A DNA stretch of 64,000 nucleotides, from positions 1-64,000 of IMG/VR virus record IMGVR_UViG_3300019886_000067; one strand, given 5' to 3'. Shown one piece after another: positions 7,579 through 15,216 of this stretch. This stretch comes from a virus. A program made the position numbers and the translations under genes. A model generated the notes under the pieces. The model made no database searches, was not told where the DNA came from, and was given only the letters and a program-made list of their open reading frames with translations. Within the stretch, counting starts at the first letter, position 1; every line of letters starts with the position of its first letter.

Positions 7579-8421
7579 TTGAGCGCAAAGGGAACAGCAA
7601 TAGCAACAACGGACGAGGAGACTAGTACAGCGCTCGCCGTCGCTAACGAGACAGCCGCAGCGGTAGCAGCCGCTCAGGCTGAGGAGTTTGACGACGATCT
7701 GCTTCAGACTCCGATCCTCAAGGTGGGACAGGCTCTTACCCGTGAGGTTCAGGAGGGCGAGGCAGAGGCCGGCGAATTCATCAACACTCTTACCAATGAG
7801 GGTCTTGGCGATACTGTCGAGTTCATCGTCTCCTACTACAACAAGGGACGCTTTGCAAGCGATGACGATGGCCGCGCCTATGTCGCGTTTACGTCTGAGA
7901 TTCCTCCAAGCTGGGAGCCGCTTGTCGGCGCTGAGTTTGTCGGGGAGCCGTTCTCGGAGTATTCGGAGGCGGAGGAGCAGTTCAAGGCAGCCGTCAACGC
8001 TAAAGAGCGTGAATGGGGTAAAGGTCCGCTCGTATCCACTACTCACAACTTCACGGGCCTTGTGCTTGTGGATGGTGAGGACGGGTCTGAGTATCAGCCT
8101 GTAAGGCTGAGCCTCAAGCGCACGGACGTTCAGGCAGCCCGCAAGATCACGACGCTTCAGCGTGCAGTGCTGCGCAACAAGCCGGCGTGGGATAAGGTGC
8201 TGAAACTGTCCACGGAGAAGAAGGATTTTGGCAAGAACACTGCCTTCATCATCAGCCCTTCTCTGGTCAAGATGGTTCGTGATACGACCCCGGAGGAGAA
8301 GATTGCAGCCTCCGAAGTCGCCCTTGCCGTAATGCACGGCCGCGTCAACACCACAGGCGCAGAGGAGGCTTTGGCTGACAAGCCGGCTGAACCTGGCGAT
8401 GGTGGTGGCCTGGCTGTATAA
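7579..8421 (+). CDS. Putative DNA-binding protein of replication region, 280 aa
   Basis: TTG start 8 nt after GGAGG-type sequence. The N-terminus is low-complexity Ala/Thr/Glu. Residues 40-230 form one domain with several aromatic residues (for example near VEFIVSYYNKGRF) and the conserved-looking LSLKRTDVQAARKI. The C-terminus is disordered and ends GDGGGLAV. Position and composition suggest a single-stranded DNA-binding protein, but this is inferred from context only. Confidence 0.55.
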   Translation: MSAKGTAIATTDEETSTALAVANETAAAVAAAQAEEFDDDLLQTPILKVGQALTREVQEGEAEAGEFINTLTNEGLGDTVEFIVSYYNKGRFASDDDGRAYVAFTSEIPPSWEPLVGAEFVGEPFSEYSEAEEQFKAAVNAKEREWGKGPLVSTTHNFTGLVLVDGEDGSEYQPVRLSLKRTDVQAARKITTLQRAVLRNKPAWDKVLKLSTEKKDFGKNTAFIISPSLVKMVRDTTPEEKIAASEVALAVMHGRVNTTGAEEALADKPAEPGDGGGLAV

Positions 8422-8427
8422 GTGATT

Positions 8428-8500
8428 TTCAGTGAGGCGGTACAAGTCCGCCGTAAGCTATTTGTCGAGCCAATTTGGCCGGGATGCTACTCACTGAGAA
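8428..8500 (+). ncRNA. Structured leader between genes
   Basis: TTCAGTGAG pairs with CTCACTGAG across about 50 nt, enclosing an inner hairpin GGCGG/CCGCC and a GCCA/TGGC hairpin. This would fold as a branched element just upstream of the ribosome site of the next gene. It does not match a riboswitch I recognise. It may be a regulatory leader or an mRNA processing site. Confidence 0.4.
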
Positions 8501-8518
8501 CTACTAAGGAGGAACAAC

Positions 8519-8776
8519 TTGGTCGTGGCAACTATGGATAAGACCGAAGATACACCACGCTTCACAGAGGAGCAGCTTTGCGCCGACAGGGCGATTCAGC
8601 GCACGGGAGCAAAGCAGCCGTCTATGACAGCGTTGATGCAGGCCATGAGAAAGTATGGCCCCGATGGCATACTTGAGTCAGCGATCCACCTTGACGAAGA
8701 GCAATATGATAAGCTCGCCGTTGCGGTAAAGAAAATGAAATTCAATAGACGAGCGAGGAAGTGGGAAGCTGCCTAA
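8519..8776 (+). CDS. Hypothetical protein, 85 aa
   Basis: TTG start with an excellent AAGGAGG site 6 nt upstream; an ATG five codons later is the alternative. Helical, charged protein with no recognised domain. The structured leader at 8428-8500 lies immediately upstream. The next gene appears to overlap its 3' end. Confidence 0.6.
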   Translation: MVVATMDKTEDTPRFTEEQLCADRAIQRTGAKQPSMTALMQAMRKYGPDGILESAIHLDEEQYDKLAVAVKKMKFNRRARKWEAA

Positions 8777-9083
8777 TGAGCCTCAACCCGTAGTCAAGGC
8801 CGGCGTATTTCCTGTTTTCATACTTGACCAGGAAAACGTTTGGGTCGATCCCCAGGGATACGCGCACCGCATTGATCTTCTCTCCGAAGAAGACGTGCTT
8901 TGGTGCATTGACTACGCGCTCGCTAATGCCAGGTGGCTACGCGACGCTTGGGCTAAGGACAAAAAGGAGACGTTCGACGTTGCTGTTAGAGCACGACGTT
9001 GGGTGTTGGATCGCAAGGTCACACGAAAGCTGATGCGCCGGCTAGTGGAATTGGAAGGAGAGAACGATCAAAGGCATATTTGA
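8769..9083 (+). CDS. Hypothetical protein with non-canonical start, 104 aa
   Basis: A coherent protein (VFPVFILDQENVWVDPQG near the start, then a helical basic C-terminus) extends well upstream of the first ATG/GTG/TTG in frame, which is GTG at 8895. The frame is closed by a stop at 8736. The best candidate start is CTG at 8769, behind GAGGAAG and overlapping the previous stop. The start is uncertain; starting at 8895 would remove about 40 plausible residues. Function unknown. Confidence 0.5.
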   Translation: MPNEPQPVVKAGVFPVFILDQENVWVDPQGYAHRIDLLSEEDVLWCIDYALANARWLRDAWAKDKKETFDVAVRARRWVLDRKVTRKLMRRLVELEGENDQRHI

Positions 9084-9402
9084 CATAACAGCCGTCCCGC
9101 AGTTTGGTAAAAGGCTTTGGCGTGCTCACGGCTATGTGGACGTTTACCACGATAAGTCATGGGCGTCTTTTGAGGGCCACTTTATTTCTCCTGAAGCTGT
9201 TAACGGAGAATTTAGGAACACTTGGCAGCCTCATGCTATGCGTGGCGCTTGGTCACGCGATCCTCAGCGCGCAATCGCTAAGGTCAAGATAAAGCTATGT
9301 AAGGCGCGGAGCCAAGACGAGGATTACCAGATAGCAGACGAGAAGCGCGAGCGTCGCAAGGTGCGCGTAGAGTGGAATCCAGATGAGGAGTGCCCGTTTT
9401 GA
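9067..9402 (+). CDS. Hypothetical protein with AUC start, 111 aa
   Basis: The frame continues upstream of the first canonical start (ATG-like codon at 9136) with a sensible sequence, IKGIFDITAVPQFGKRLWRA. ATC at 9067 sits exactly 6 nt after GGAG, the optimal spacing, and no ATG, GTG or TTG lies nearby in frame. I therefore call ATC the start. Small alpha/beta protein, C-terminus basic then acidic. Family unknown. Confidence 0.6.
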   Translation: MKGIFDITAVPQFGKRLWRAHGYVDVYHDKSWASFEGHFISPEAVNGEFRNTWQPHAMRGAWSRDPQRAIAKVKIKLCKARSQDEDYQIADEKRERRKVRVEWNPDEECPF

Positions 9403-10337
9403 GCCAACTAAATGACTTCATGCGACTGTTCTGCGGCCGTACAGACGCCTACGGCACAGGCAAGGGCCAGTGGATCAAGAAAGAGCCCACAGCGGCCGTC
9501 TACACTGAGCATCTTGCGGGCAAAGGCTACGGGCTCGGCATCGCGCCGTTGCTTGATGACGCCACGGTTCACTTCGCTGCCATCGACCTTGATGAGCCCG
9601 ACTTTGACGCTGCGCGTGAAATGCAGGAGTTCCTTAGCTTCGGCACGACTTGGGTTGAGGAAAGTCGCTCGGGTAACGCACACGTCTGGGCGTTCTTTGA
9701 GAAGCCTATTGAGGCGTGGATTACGCGCGGTGTGATGCGCGAAGCTACGGCCGCCATTGGTAAGCCCACAGTCGAGGTATTTCCGAAGCAAGATCGTTTG
9801 CTTGAGGGAATGGTGGGCAATTACATCAACCTGCCTTACCACGGCGACAAACGGCCGATGCTAACTCGCTCTGGCGACAATCCTTACAGCTTGCGTGGAT
9901 TCCTTAGCGCAGCTTTGGAGAAACTAAACTCGCCGGCCGATTGGCGTAAGCGCGCTGATTGGTTGATGGTCACGCCACCGGATCAGCGGAAGACAGAACG
10001 TCAAGATTTCGGCACAGGTAAAGAACTTCATATGTGTGCGGAGTGGATCATCGCTAATCGTGATGAGTGCCCAATAGCTGAAGGGCATCGTAACGTGGTG
10101 TACTTCAATCTGGCGAAGATGCTCAGCCACTACGAGGGATTCGACCATGAGGAGGCGTGGGATTTGCTCTGCATGGTCAGGGATAGCTCAGACGCCCAAG
10201 GGGTGGATCACGTTGCAAACACTGAGCTTCGAAGGATTTTGCGCAACGCAGAGCGCGGTGGATTTACGAGTACCGGCTGTGACGACCCACTCATGCAGCC
10301 GTACGTCCATCCCGACTGTCCTATAGCTCATGGGTAA
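9399..10337 (+). CDS. Archaeo-eukaryotic-type primase/polymerase
   Basis: Start chosen as TTG at 9399, overlapping the previous stop (TTGA), with GGAG upstream. The 312-aa protein has the AEP catalytic pattern: DLDEPDFD (about residues 65-72) supplies metal-binding Asp residues, SGNAHVW (about 92) the third motif, and EVFPKQD plus GNYINLPYH (about 130-147) match TOTE-type primases. A helical C-terminal part ends in a Cys/His-containing segment (CDDP...HPDCP). It should make primers for phage replication with the helicase and PolA-type polymerase nearby. Confidence 0.75.
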   Translation: MSQLNDFMRLFCGRTDAYGTGKGQWIKKEPTAAVYTEHLAGKGYGLGIAPLLDDATVHFAAIDLDEPDFDAAREMQEFLSFGTTWVEESRSGNAHVWAFFEKPIEAWITRGVMREATAAIGKPTVEVFPKQDRLLEGMVGNYINLPYHGDKRPMLTRSGDNPYSLRGFLSAALEKLNSPADWRKRADWLMVTPPDQRKTERQDFGTGKELHMCAEWIIANRDECPIAEGHRNVVYFNLAKMLSHYEGFDHEEAWDLLCMVRDSSDAQGVDHVANTELRRILRNAERGGFTSTGCDDPLMQPYVHPDCPIAHG

Positions 10338-10464
10338 GACTTTCCTTGCTATGGCTGTTATAGGATTCGTCGGCCTTGGCATTGTTGAGGCATGTGAAGG
10401 CGACTACAAGAAGGGCATATCTTCGCTGCTGTTGGCAATAGTAAATGGAGCGCTGCTTTCTTGA
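10330..10464 (+). CDS. Tiny membrane protein, 44 aa
   Basis: The ATG overlaps the end of the primase gene and the stop overlaps the next TTG (TTGA). Two hydrophobic stretches (FLAMAVIGFVGLGIV and SSLLLAIVNGALLS) flank a short charged turn, so it may span the membrane twice. Function unknown. Confidence 0.55.
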   Translation: MGKTFLAMAVIGFVGLGIVEACEGDYKKGISSLLLAIVNGALLS

Positions 10465-10904
10465 TAGTGCAGGATAAGCCTCTGGGCGGCTTGCGTGGAT
10501 TGCCGCGTCCTCTCTGCAACCAAGCAGAGACGATGCGGCCGGTTCCGTGGAGCCAAGGGGCATCCTGGGGGAGTGCAGACGCTCATCGTAAACAGATAGC
10601 AATTGTCCAGAGCAGGTGTCTCGTGTGTGGTGAAATTGTGCGCGAGGGAGTTGTTTTCGTGCGTACACAAAAGAGTGATAAGGCTAAACCAGGCCATCCG
10701 CCAGTCAAGGATTCATACGACATTAACGACTTGCAACATGAAAATGTGGTTGTCGAAGGTGCCCTCCATGAGAAGTGTGCTACATTGACGCGCGCTCATT
10801 GCAAGCCTATTCAAGAAAGATTGCGTGACGGAATTTATGCCCAACGGCCGTATGAGCGGAAACGCTATAAGCCCGGCACGAAGCTAAGGATTGAGTATCA
10901 ATGA
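10461..10904 (+). CDS. Putative zinc-binding protein, 147 aa
   Basis: TTG start in TTGA. A CLVCGE pair (about residue 53) and a later LHEKC (about 106) with His residues suggest a zinc-binding fold, perhaps HNH- or PARP-finger-like, but no full nuclease motif is visible. The C-terminus is basic. Co-translated with the RepA-like helicase gene that follows in ATGA. Confidence 0.55.
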   Translation: MIVQDKPLGGLRGLPRPLCNQAETMRPVPWSQGASWGSADAHRKQIAIVQSRCLVCGEIVREGVVFVRTQKSDKAKPGHPPVKDSYDINDLQHENVVVEGALHEKCATLTRAHCKPIQERLRDGIYAQRPYERKRYKPGTKLRIEYQ

Positions 10905-12079
10905 CTGAGAGCATCGTAGATCAGTTCGCGGCGCTCCTAGCCGCCGAGCCTAACGACGCTAAGCGTGCGCAGATAATCCAGCGCGCCAAGATGCTCGCCA
11001 TGAACACGGCTAAGGTCGAGGTTTTCGAGCCTCCGATTATGTCGCTAGGTGAGTACCTTGACACGCCCATCGAGATACCCCCCGCGCTTGTCGGCCCGAC
11101 CATCGTAGTCCGAGGCGAGCTAACCGCAACTCTCGGCCGCGCTGGCTACGGCAAGACGACGATGAACCTCAACAGGATTCTTCGGTGGGCAGCCGGCAAG
11201 CCTCTCTTCGACACCTTCACGGACGCAGACGGTGGCGCATATCTCAAGCCAGACCATCCTCTCCGCATTCTCATCATCGAGAACGAGGGCAGCGCCGGCA
11301 TGTTTCATCACAAGATGGGCGTCATGGTCAATAACTGCGGCCCGATTCTCGATGATGAGGACCGTGACCTTATTCGTGAGAACGTGCTCGTGTGGGGCGA
11401 CGGTGGATACTCTGGATTGAAGCTGGACGATCCCACCATGCTCGGCAAGGTGCGCGCCGGCTGTGAGAAGTTCGAGCCTGAGATTGTCTTTATCGAGCCC
11501 TTCCGTTCGCTGTGGAAAGGCGAGGAGAATTCGTCTACTGATATGGCGAATATGGTAGACAACCTAGTTGCCTTGGCTACAGACTACGGCGCAGGGATCA
11601 TCCTCAGCCACCATGAGCGCAAGAGCGGTGCAGGCGAGGACGGCGAGCTTATGTCAGCCGGCCGTGGTTCTACGGTGCTTGAGGGCGTCGTAGCGCTGAT
11701 GGAGAATTTTCAGAAGGCCAAGGGTGGCGACTTCCGTGAAATCACATGGTCAAAGGCGCGCTACTTGCAGCCGCCGCCGCCCACGCGCATGAAGTACGAG
11801 CCTGCAAATCATTGGTACAATCACGTACCGCTCGATGAAATCGAGAACAGCATCTTGGTCGCTCTAGGTGATAATTCCGAAGAGCCCATGACTGCAACAA
11901 CGCTTGCCGAAGAGCTTAGTGAGAAGAAGACAAAGTTGTATCCAGTTCTCACTAGGCTTGCCAGTGAGGGTAGATTGCGTAAGCTGCCGTCTGTGAGTAA
12001 CGGCGAAGGATCAACAGGGCCACGATACAGGTTGCCCACAGGTGACAACGAGACAGAACACGGAGGACTAGCACTGTGA
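10901..12079 (+). CDS. RepA-like hexameric helicase (RecA-fold ATPase)
   Basis: 392 aa. An N-terminal helical region (1-65) precedes a RecA-type ATPase core. Walker A is GRAGYGKTT (about residue 79-87), the Walker B region is EIVFIEP (about 190), and the sensor-like ILSHH lies near 228. The C-terminal 80 residues read as a winged helix (TATTLAEELSEKKTKLYPVL). This architecture fits the AAA_25/RepA group that acts as replicative helicase in phages and plasmids. It lies between the primase and polymerase genes, which supports that role. Confidence 0.8.
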   Translation: MTESIVDQFAALLAAEPNDAKRAQIIQRAKMLAMNTAKVEVFEPPIMSLGEYLDTPIEIPPALVGPTIVVRGELTATLGRAGYGKTTMNLNRILRWAAGKPLFDTFTDADGGAYLKPDHPLRILIIENEGSAGMFHHKMGVMVNNCGPILDDEDRDLIRENVLVWGDGGYSGLKLDDPTMLGKVRAGCEKFEPEIVFIEPFRSLWKGEENSSTDMANMVDNLVALATDYGAGIILSHHERKSGAGEDGELMSAGRGSTVLEGVVALMENFQKAKGGDFREITWSKARYLQPPPPTRMKYEPANHWYNHVPLDEIENSILVALGDNSEEPMTATTLAEELSEKKTKLYPVLTRLASEGRLRKLPSVSNGEGSTGPRYRLPTGDNETEHGGLAL

Positions 12080-12693
12080 GCGATTCAGATACATTGTTCA
12101 ATGACCTTGTGAGAGGCGTTGTGTATGGTGACGGAGATCGGCAGTGGCCTACGGCTGCAATGCACTTGCTTGAGCTAGTGCAGACAATCTCCAAGTCCGG
12201 CGACCCCAGCGAGCCTTTCTTTTACTTGGGTGGTCCCATGACTGGAATCCCACAGTTCAACTTTCCTCACTTCGATCACGTCGCTGGGGTGCTGCGGGAG
12301 CGTGGCTACAACATCATTTCACCAGCCGAGCTTGATGAGCCAGAGACGCGTGACGCGGCGCTAGCGTCCTCAGATGGTGCGCCAGGATCAGGCGCAGCGA
12401 ACGACGAGCCCTACGAGTCTTTCCTTGCACGAGACCTAATCATCGTGTCGATGCCTGCGTGCATCGGTGGTATCTTTATCAACGGCTGGCAGCACTCGCG
12501 CGGTGCTCGTGGTGAGAGTTGGGTTCTACAATTCCTGAACAAGGATTTGTATGAGTACGACGAGTTTGACGGCAGCCCCGTGTTGACCGCAATCTCACAC
12601 AGAGACGACCGCTTGACAGAGCTTGGTGTGGACGCACAGGGCGTCCCGCTTGATCTGCCGGGCGTTAAGACAGCGGAGGCTTACCGTGGCTAA
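12076..12693 (+). CDS. Nucleoside 2-deoxyribosyltransferase-like protein (DUF4406)
   Basis: GTG start in GTGA. The motif YLGGPMTGIPQFNF (about residue 48) is the hallmark of DUF4406, a branch of the nucleoside 2-deoxyribosyltransferase fold. The usual later ARDLIIVSMPACIGGIF and NGWQHSRGA elements are present near 120 and 136. It probably acts on nucleotides or nucleosides in phage DNA precursor metabolism. 205 aa, longer than the minimal domain. Confidence 0.75.
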   Translation: MSDSDTLFNDLVRGVVYGDGDRQWPTAAMHLLELVQTISKSGDPSEPFFYLGGPMTGIPQFNFPHFDHVAGVLRERGYNIISPAELDEPETRDAALASSDGAPGSGAANDEPYESFLARDLIIVSMPACIGGIFINGWQHSRGARGESWVLQFLNKDLYEYDEFDGSPVLTAISHRDDRLTELGVDAQGVPLDLPGVKTAEAYRG

Positions 12694-13198
12694 TCTTGGA
12701 TTCGTAGATATCGAGACGACAGGGCTTGACCCGGACAAGCATCAGGTTCTTGAGGTTGCAATACTGACAGAGCCGTTTGGGGATCAGGTCCACATTAGCC
12801 TCCCTATCAACCCTGGGAATGCCTCTGAGCAGGCACTAGAGACCAACGGCTACTACGCGCGGCGGAATGAGTTGCTTGAGATACAGCACACGCGAGAAGA
12901 GGCAGCCGAAATAGTACGTGACGCCCTTCAAGGTCACGTATTCATTGCAAACAATCCGTCATTCGATGCGGCTTTCTTGTCACGGCTACTGAGGGACTTC
13001 GGATACGGGCCTTCCTGGCACTACCACTTGGTAGACATCAAGTCTCTGGTGGCAGGTTACTTCGGCGTAGCCCCACCGTGGAACACAGCAAAGATAGCCG
13101 AGCTAGCCAACGTACCGCTGCCGGCCGACGCGCACACAGCGCTGGCGGACGCACAGTGGAACTTGGCGGTATACAAGTCTCTTGGGTTGGAGGGCTAA
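12686..13198 (+). CDS. DEDDh 3'-5' exonuclease
   Basis: The GTG start at 12686, 5 nt after GCGGAGG, is preferred over an in-frame start 63 bp upstream. The RNase T/DnaQ motifs are all visible: FVDIETTG (Exo I, about residue 5), NNPSFDAAF (Exo II, about 91) and HTALADA (Exo III with the catalytic His, about 150). 170 aa, the usual size for a stand-alone domain. Likely proofreading or DNA processing. Confidence 0.85.
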   Translation: MANLGFVDIETTGLDPDKHQVLEVAILTEPFGDQVHISLPINPGNASEQALETNGYYARRNELLEIQHTREEAAEIVRDALQGHVFIANNPSFDAAFLSRLLRDFGYGPSWHYHLVDIKSLVAGYFGVAPPWNTAKIAELANVPLPADAHTALADAQWNLAVYKSLGLEG

Positions 13199-13199
13199 G

Positions 13200-13580
13200 T
13201 TGCCTTATCTAACTGACCAGCGTAAGTTTGACATCGACAACGATCCTAAGCACCCGCTGGTGGGTGCTGGTGACTTGACGTACGTGTTCACACGCACTGC
13301 ACTCGATACTCCCGATGGAGAATTCTCGGACGCTCTACTGGACGCAATTAAGCGCTACATGCCACGACAGCCGCGCTACGAAAATTACGCGATTGTGCTA
13401 GGATGCTTGGACAGCACAAGGAGAGAGCTTCGCCGCAGGGAAGATTCTCAGACCACGGCTCGCAAGAACCGAATCAATCATGCCTGGTACAGGCTGACGC
13501 TGTTCTCGGAAAGCTATTACAAGAACGTAATTGCTCCGTACGAGAATGAGAAGATCAAGCAGAACGGAGACGTGTTCTAG
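13200..13580 (+). CDS. Hypothetical protein, 126 aa
   Basis: Start TTG at 13200 is chosen because GGAGGG lies 6 nt upstream. Mixed alpha/beta with a strongly charged helical middle (RRELRRREDSQ). No recognised family. TAG overlaps the next GTG (TAGTG). Confidence 0.6.
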   Translation: MPYLTDQRKFDIDNDPKHPLVGAGDLTYVFTRTALDTPDGEFSDALLDAIKRYMPRQPRYENYAIVLGCLDSTRRELRRREDSQTTARKNRINHAWYRLTLFSESYYKNVIAPYENEKIKQNGDVF

Positions 13581-13780
13581 TGGACGACGATCTTGTAGAG
13601 GTTTGGTTCGACGGATCAATCAAGCTCCCCCGATTTAACATACGTCTTGCTCAGGGAGATTTCACTCAAGCCGTGCAGAATGAGCTTGGTTCCAGCGGCG
13701 CTGTAATTGAGAGCGCTCAGGACGAAAACGATTGCTACACACTTGAGCAGCACGAAGCAGATGAGGAGAATAAAGGTTGA
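13580..13780 (+). CDS. Hypothetical acidic protein, 66 aa
   Basis: GTG start in TAGTG overlap; own stop overlaps the TTG of the dNMP kinase gene. Acidic, no domain recognised. Its place in a coupled operon supports expression. Confidence 0.55.
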   Translation: MDDDLVEVWFDGSIKLPRFNIRLAQGDFTQAVQNELGSSGAVIESAQDENDCYTLEQHEADEENKG

Positions 13781-14382
13781 GACTAATCGGAATTAATGGC
13801 TACAAGACGGCTGGCAAGGATTCAACATTCCAAGCGGTGCAGGCACGTGTCAGTGACCGCTTGAATGTTCAGCGGGCCGGATTCGCTGACAAGCTCAAGA
13901 TCATGGCGGCGAAGGCTATTGGTTACGATGCTCCCGACGAGGATTTGATCGCATGGATGGACGAGGCTAAGCAGTGCTGGGAGTTCAACGTCATCAGGAA
14001 ACCAGAGTGTGAGACAATTTCACAGTTCAGCGGCCGGCAGTACCTTCAATGGTTTGGTGGTCACGCGCGCACGGTCTTCGGTGATTCTTTTTGGGTAGAT
14101 CAAGTTCTACCTAAACCAATAGGCGATCCAATAGGTAACTCTCTTGCACTAAAGCGTCGCTACCCAGGCATTGATATTCTCTGTGTGACAGACGTGCGCT
14201 ATCCGAACGAGGCTCACCGCGTACTTGACCTTGGAGGCGAGGTATGGGTTGTCGAGCGTCCGGGCCTAGAGAGCGACGGCCATTCTTCCGAGGAGCCGCT
14301 GCCGGCCGAGCTTGTCAACTTCACAATTCCAAATGACGGCACGCTTTTGGAGTTGGAGGAAAGAGTGGCTGCTTTCGTATGA
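13777..14382 (+). CDS. Deoxynucleoside monophosphate kinase
   Basis: TTG start in TTGA. 201 aa with a modified P-loop GYKTAGKD (about residue 8-15) and the DVRYPNEA motif (about 147) typical of phage dNMP kinases of the T4 gp1 type. It should phosphorylate dNMPs to dNDPs with ATP to feed phage DNA synthesis. The genomic place, between nucleotide and polymerase genes, agrees. Confidence 0.8.
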   Translation: MRLIGINGYKTAGKDSTFQAVQARVSDRLNVQRAGFADKLKIMAAKAIGYDAPDEDLIAWMDEAKQCWEFNVIRKPECETISQFSGRQYLQWFGGHARTVFGDSFWVDQVLPKPIGDPIGNSLALKRRYPGIDILCVTDVRYPNEAHRVLDLGGEVWVVERPGLESDGHSSEEPLPAELVNFTIPNDGTLLELEERVAAFV

Positions 14383-15014
14383 GGGTCTATACACGGGTAA
14401 AGCCCGATGTCGATAGAGTTCTTGACGCCGAACTACTATGTACGGTGTGCGATGAATGGCAGCCCAAGGATGAGTTCTACACAAGGAAAGGCGGCGGTAG
14501 GACCAAAAACGCCTCTGAGAAATATAGTCATCGCTGCAAGGACTGTCAGAAACTTTATCATGGGCTGAGTGCTATAAACGGAGCGTGTCCTACAGTCACG
14601 CAGATGCGTGAGAGCCTGAACAGAGGGGCATACAGCATCGTCGCCTCGCTCAATCAAGCACGTCATCCGCAGCGCGAGATAACGCCTCTGTCTCCAGAGG
14701 AGTTGAAGCTGCGTCGTGAGCGCCAGGAAGCTAAAGAACTAGCGGCTGGCAAGCCCGACCTATGCTATCTCGTAGGTATGGAGGGTGATGATACGGCCGT
14801 GAAGATCGGACACAGCACCAATCCTCCTGCGCGTCTTGGCGAGTACCAGGCCGGCAACCCCAGGAAACTTACGGTGCTGGCGACTATAGACGGCGGTCAG
14901 CAGCGAGAGCGCGAGCTTCACCAGCGCTTCATCCGTAATCATCAGGATTGGATGGTTGGTGAGTGGTTCGCCAAGGACCCTGCAATCCTGAACGAGTTCA
15001 AAGTTACTATATGA
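14379..15014 (+). CDS. GIY-YIG/T5orf172-type nuclease with zinc ribbon
   Basis: 211 aa. The N-terminus carries a Cys4 ribbon (CTVCDEW, then HRCKDC). The C-terminal half reads as the T5orf172/Mug113 branch of GIY-YIG: CYLVGME...AVKIGHSTNPPARL (about residue 128-150), then ELHQRF (about 178) and GEWF near the end. Such proteins are often free-standing homing nucleases; an additional DNA repair role cannot be excluded. ATG in ATGA. Confidence 0.75.
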   Translation: MRVYTRVKPDVDRVLDAELLCTVCDEWQPKDEFYTRKGGGRTKNASEKYSHRCKDCQKLYHGLSAINGACPTVTQMRESLNRGAYSIVASLNQARHPQREITPLSPEELKLRRERQEAKELAAGKPDLCYLVGMEGDDTAVKIGHSTNPPARLGEYQAGNPRKLTVLATIDGGQQRERELHQRFIRNHQDWMVGEWFAKDPAILNEFKVTI

Positions 15015-15214
15015 ACCTCGTGATTAACTATCAATGTTGTCCTACCTGTGGTGTCGTAGTACACATATACGGAGAGGGAGAAACTGCTAGTAAGTTGGCT
15101 CAAACAGTGCATGACGTGTGGCACAAGCAGCTTGACGAGCGTATCAGGTCGGCCGCGTCTGTTGGTATGTCCGGCGACAGAGCAGCACAGATGTCACAGC
15201 CGCTAGGAGGCTAA
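15011..15214 (+). CDS. Hypothetical protein with CCPTC motif, 67 aa
   Basis: Start ATG at 15011 in ATGA overlap; a longer in-frame start is rejected. A CCPTC motif near residue 9 suggests metal binding, but only one Cys pair is seen. It lies directly before the polymerase gene. Confidence 0.55.
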   Translation: MNLVINYQCCPTCGVVVHIYGEGETASKLAQTVHDVWHKQLDERIRSAASVGMSGDRAAQMSQPLGG

Positions 15215-15216
15215 CC

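Noticed and set aside
7486-8445. A 319-codon open frame on the minus strand
   Set aside because: It lies antisense to two well-supported plus-strand genes, has biased composition and no ribosome site.
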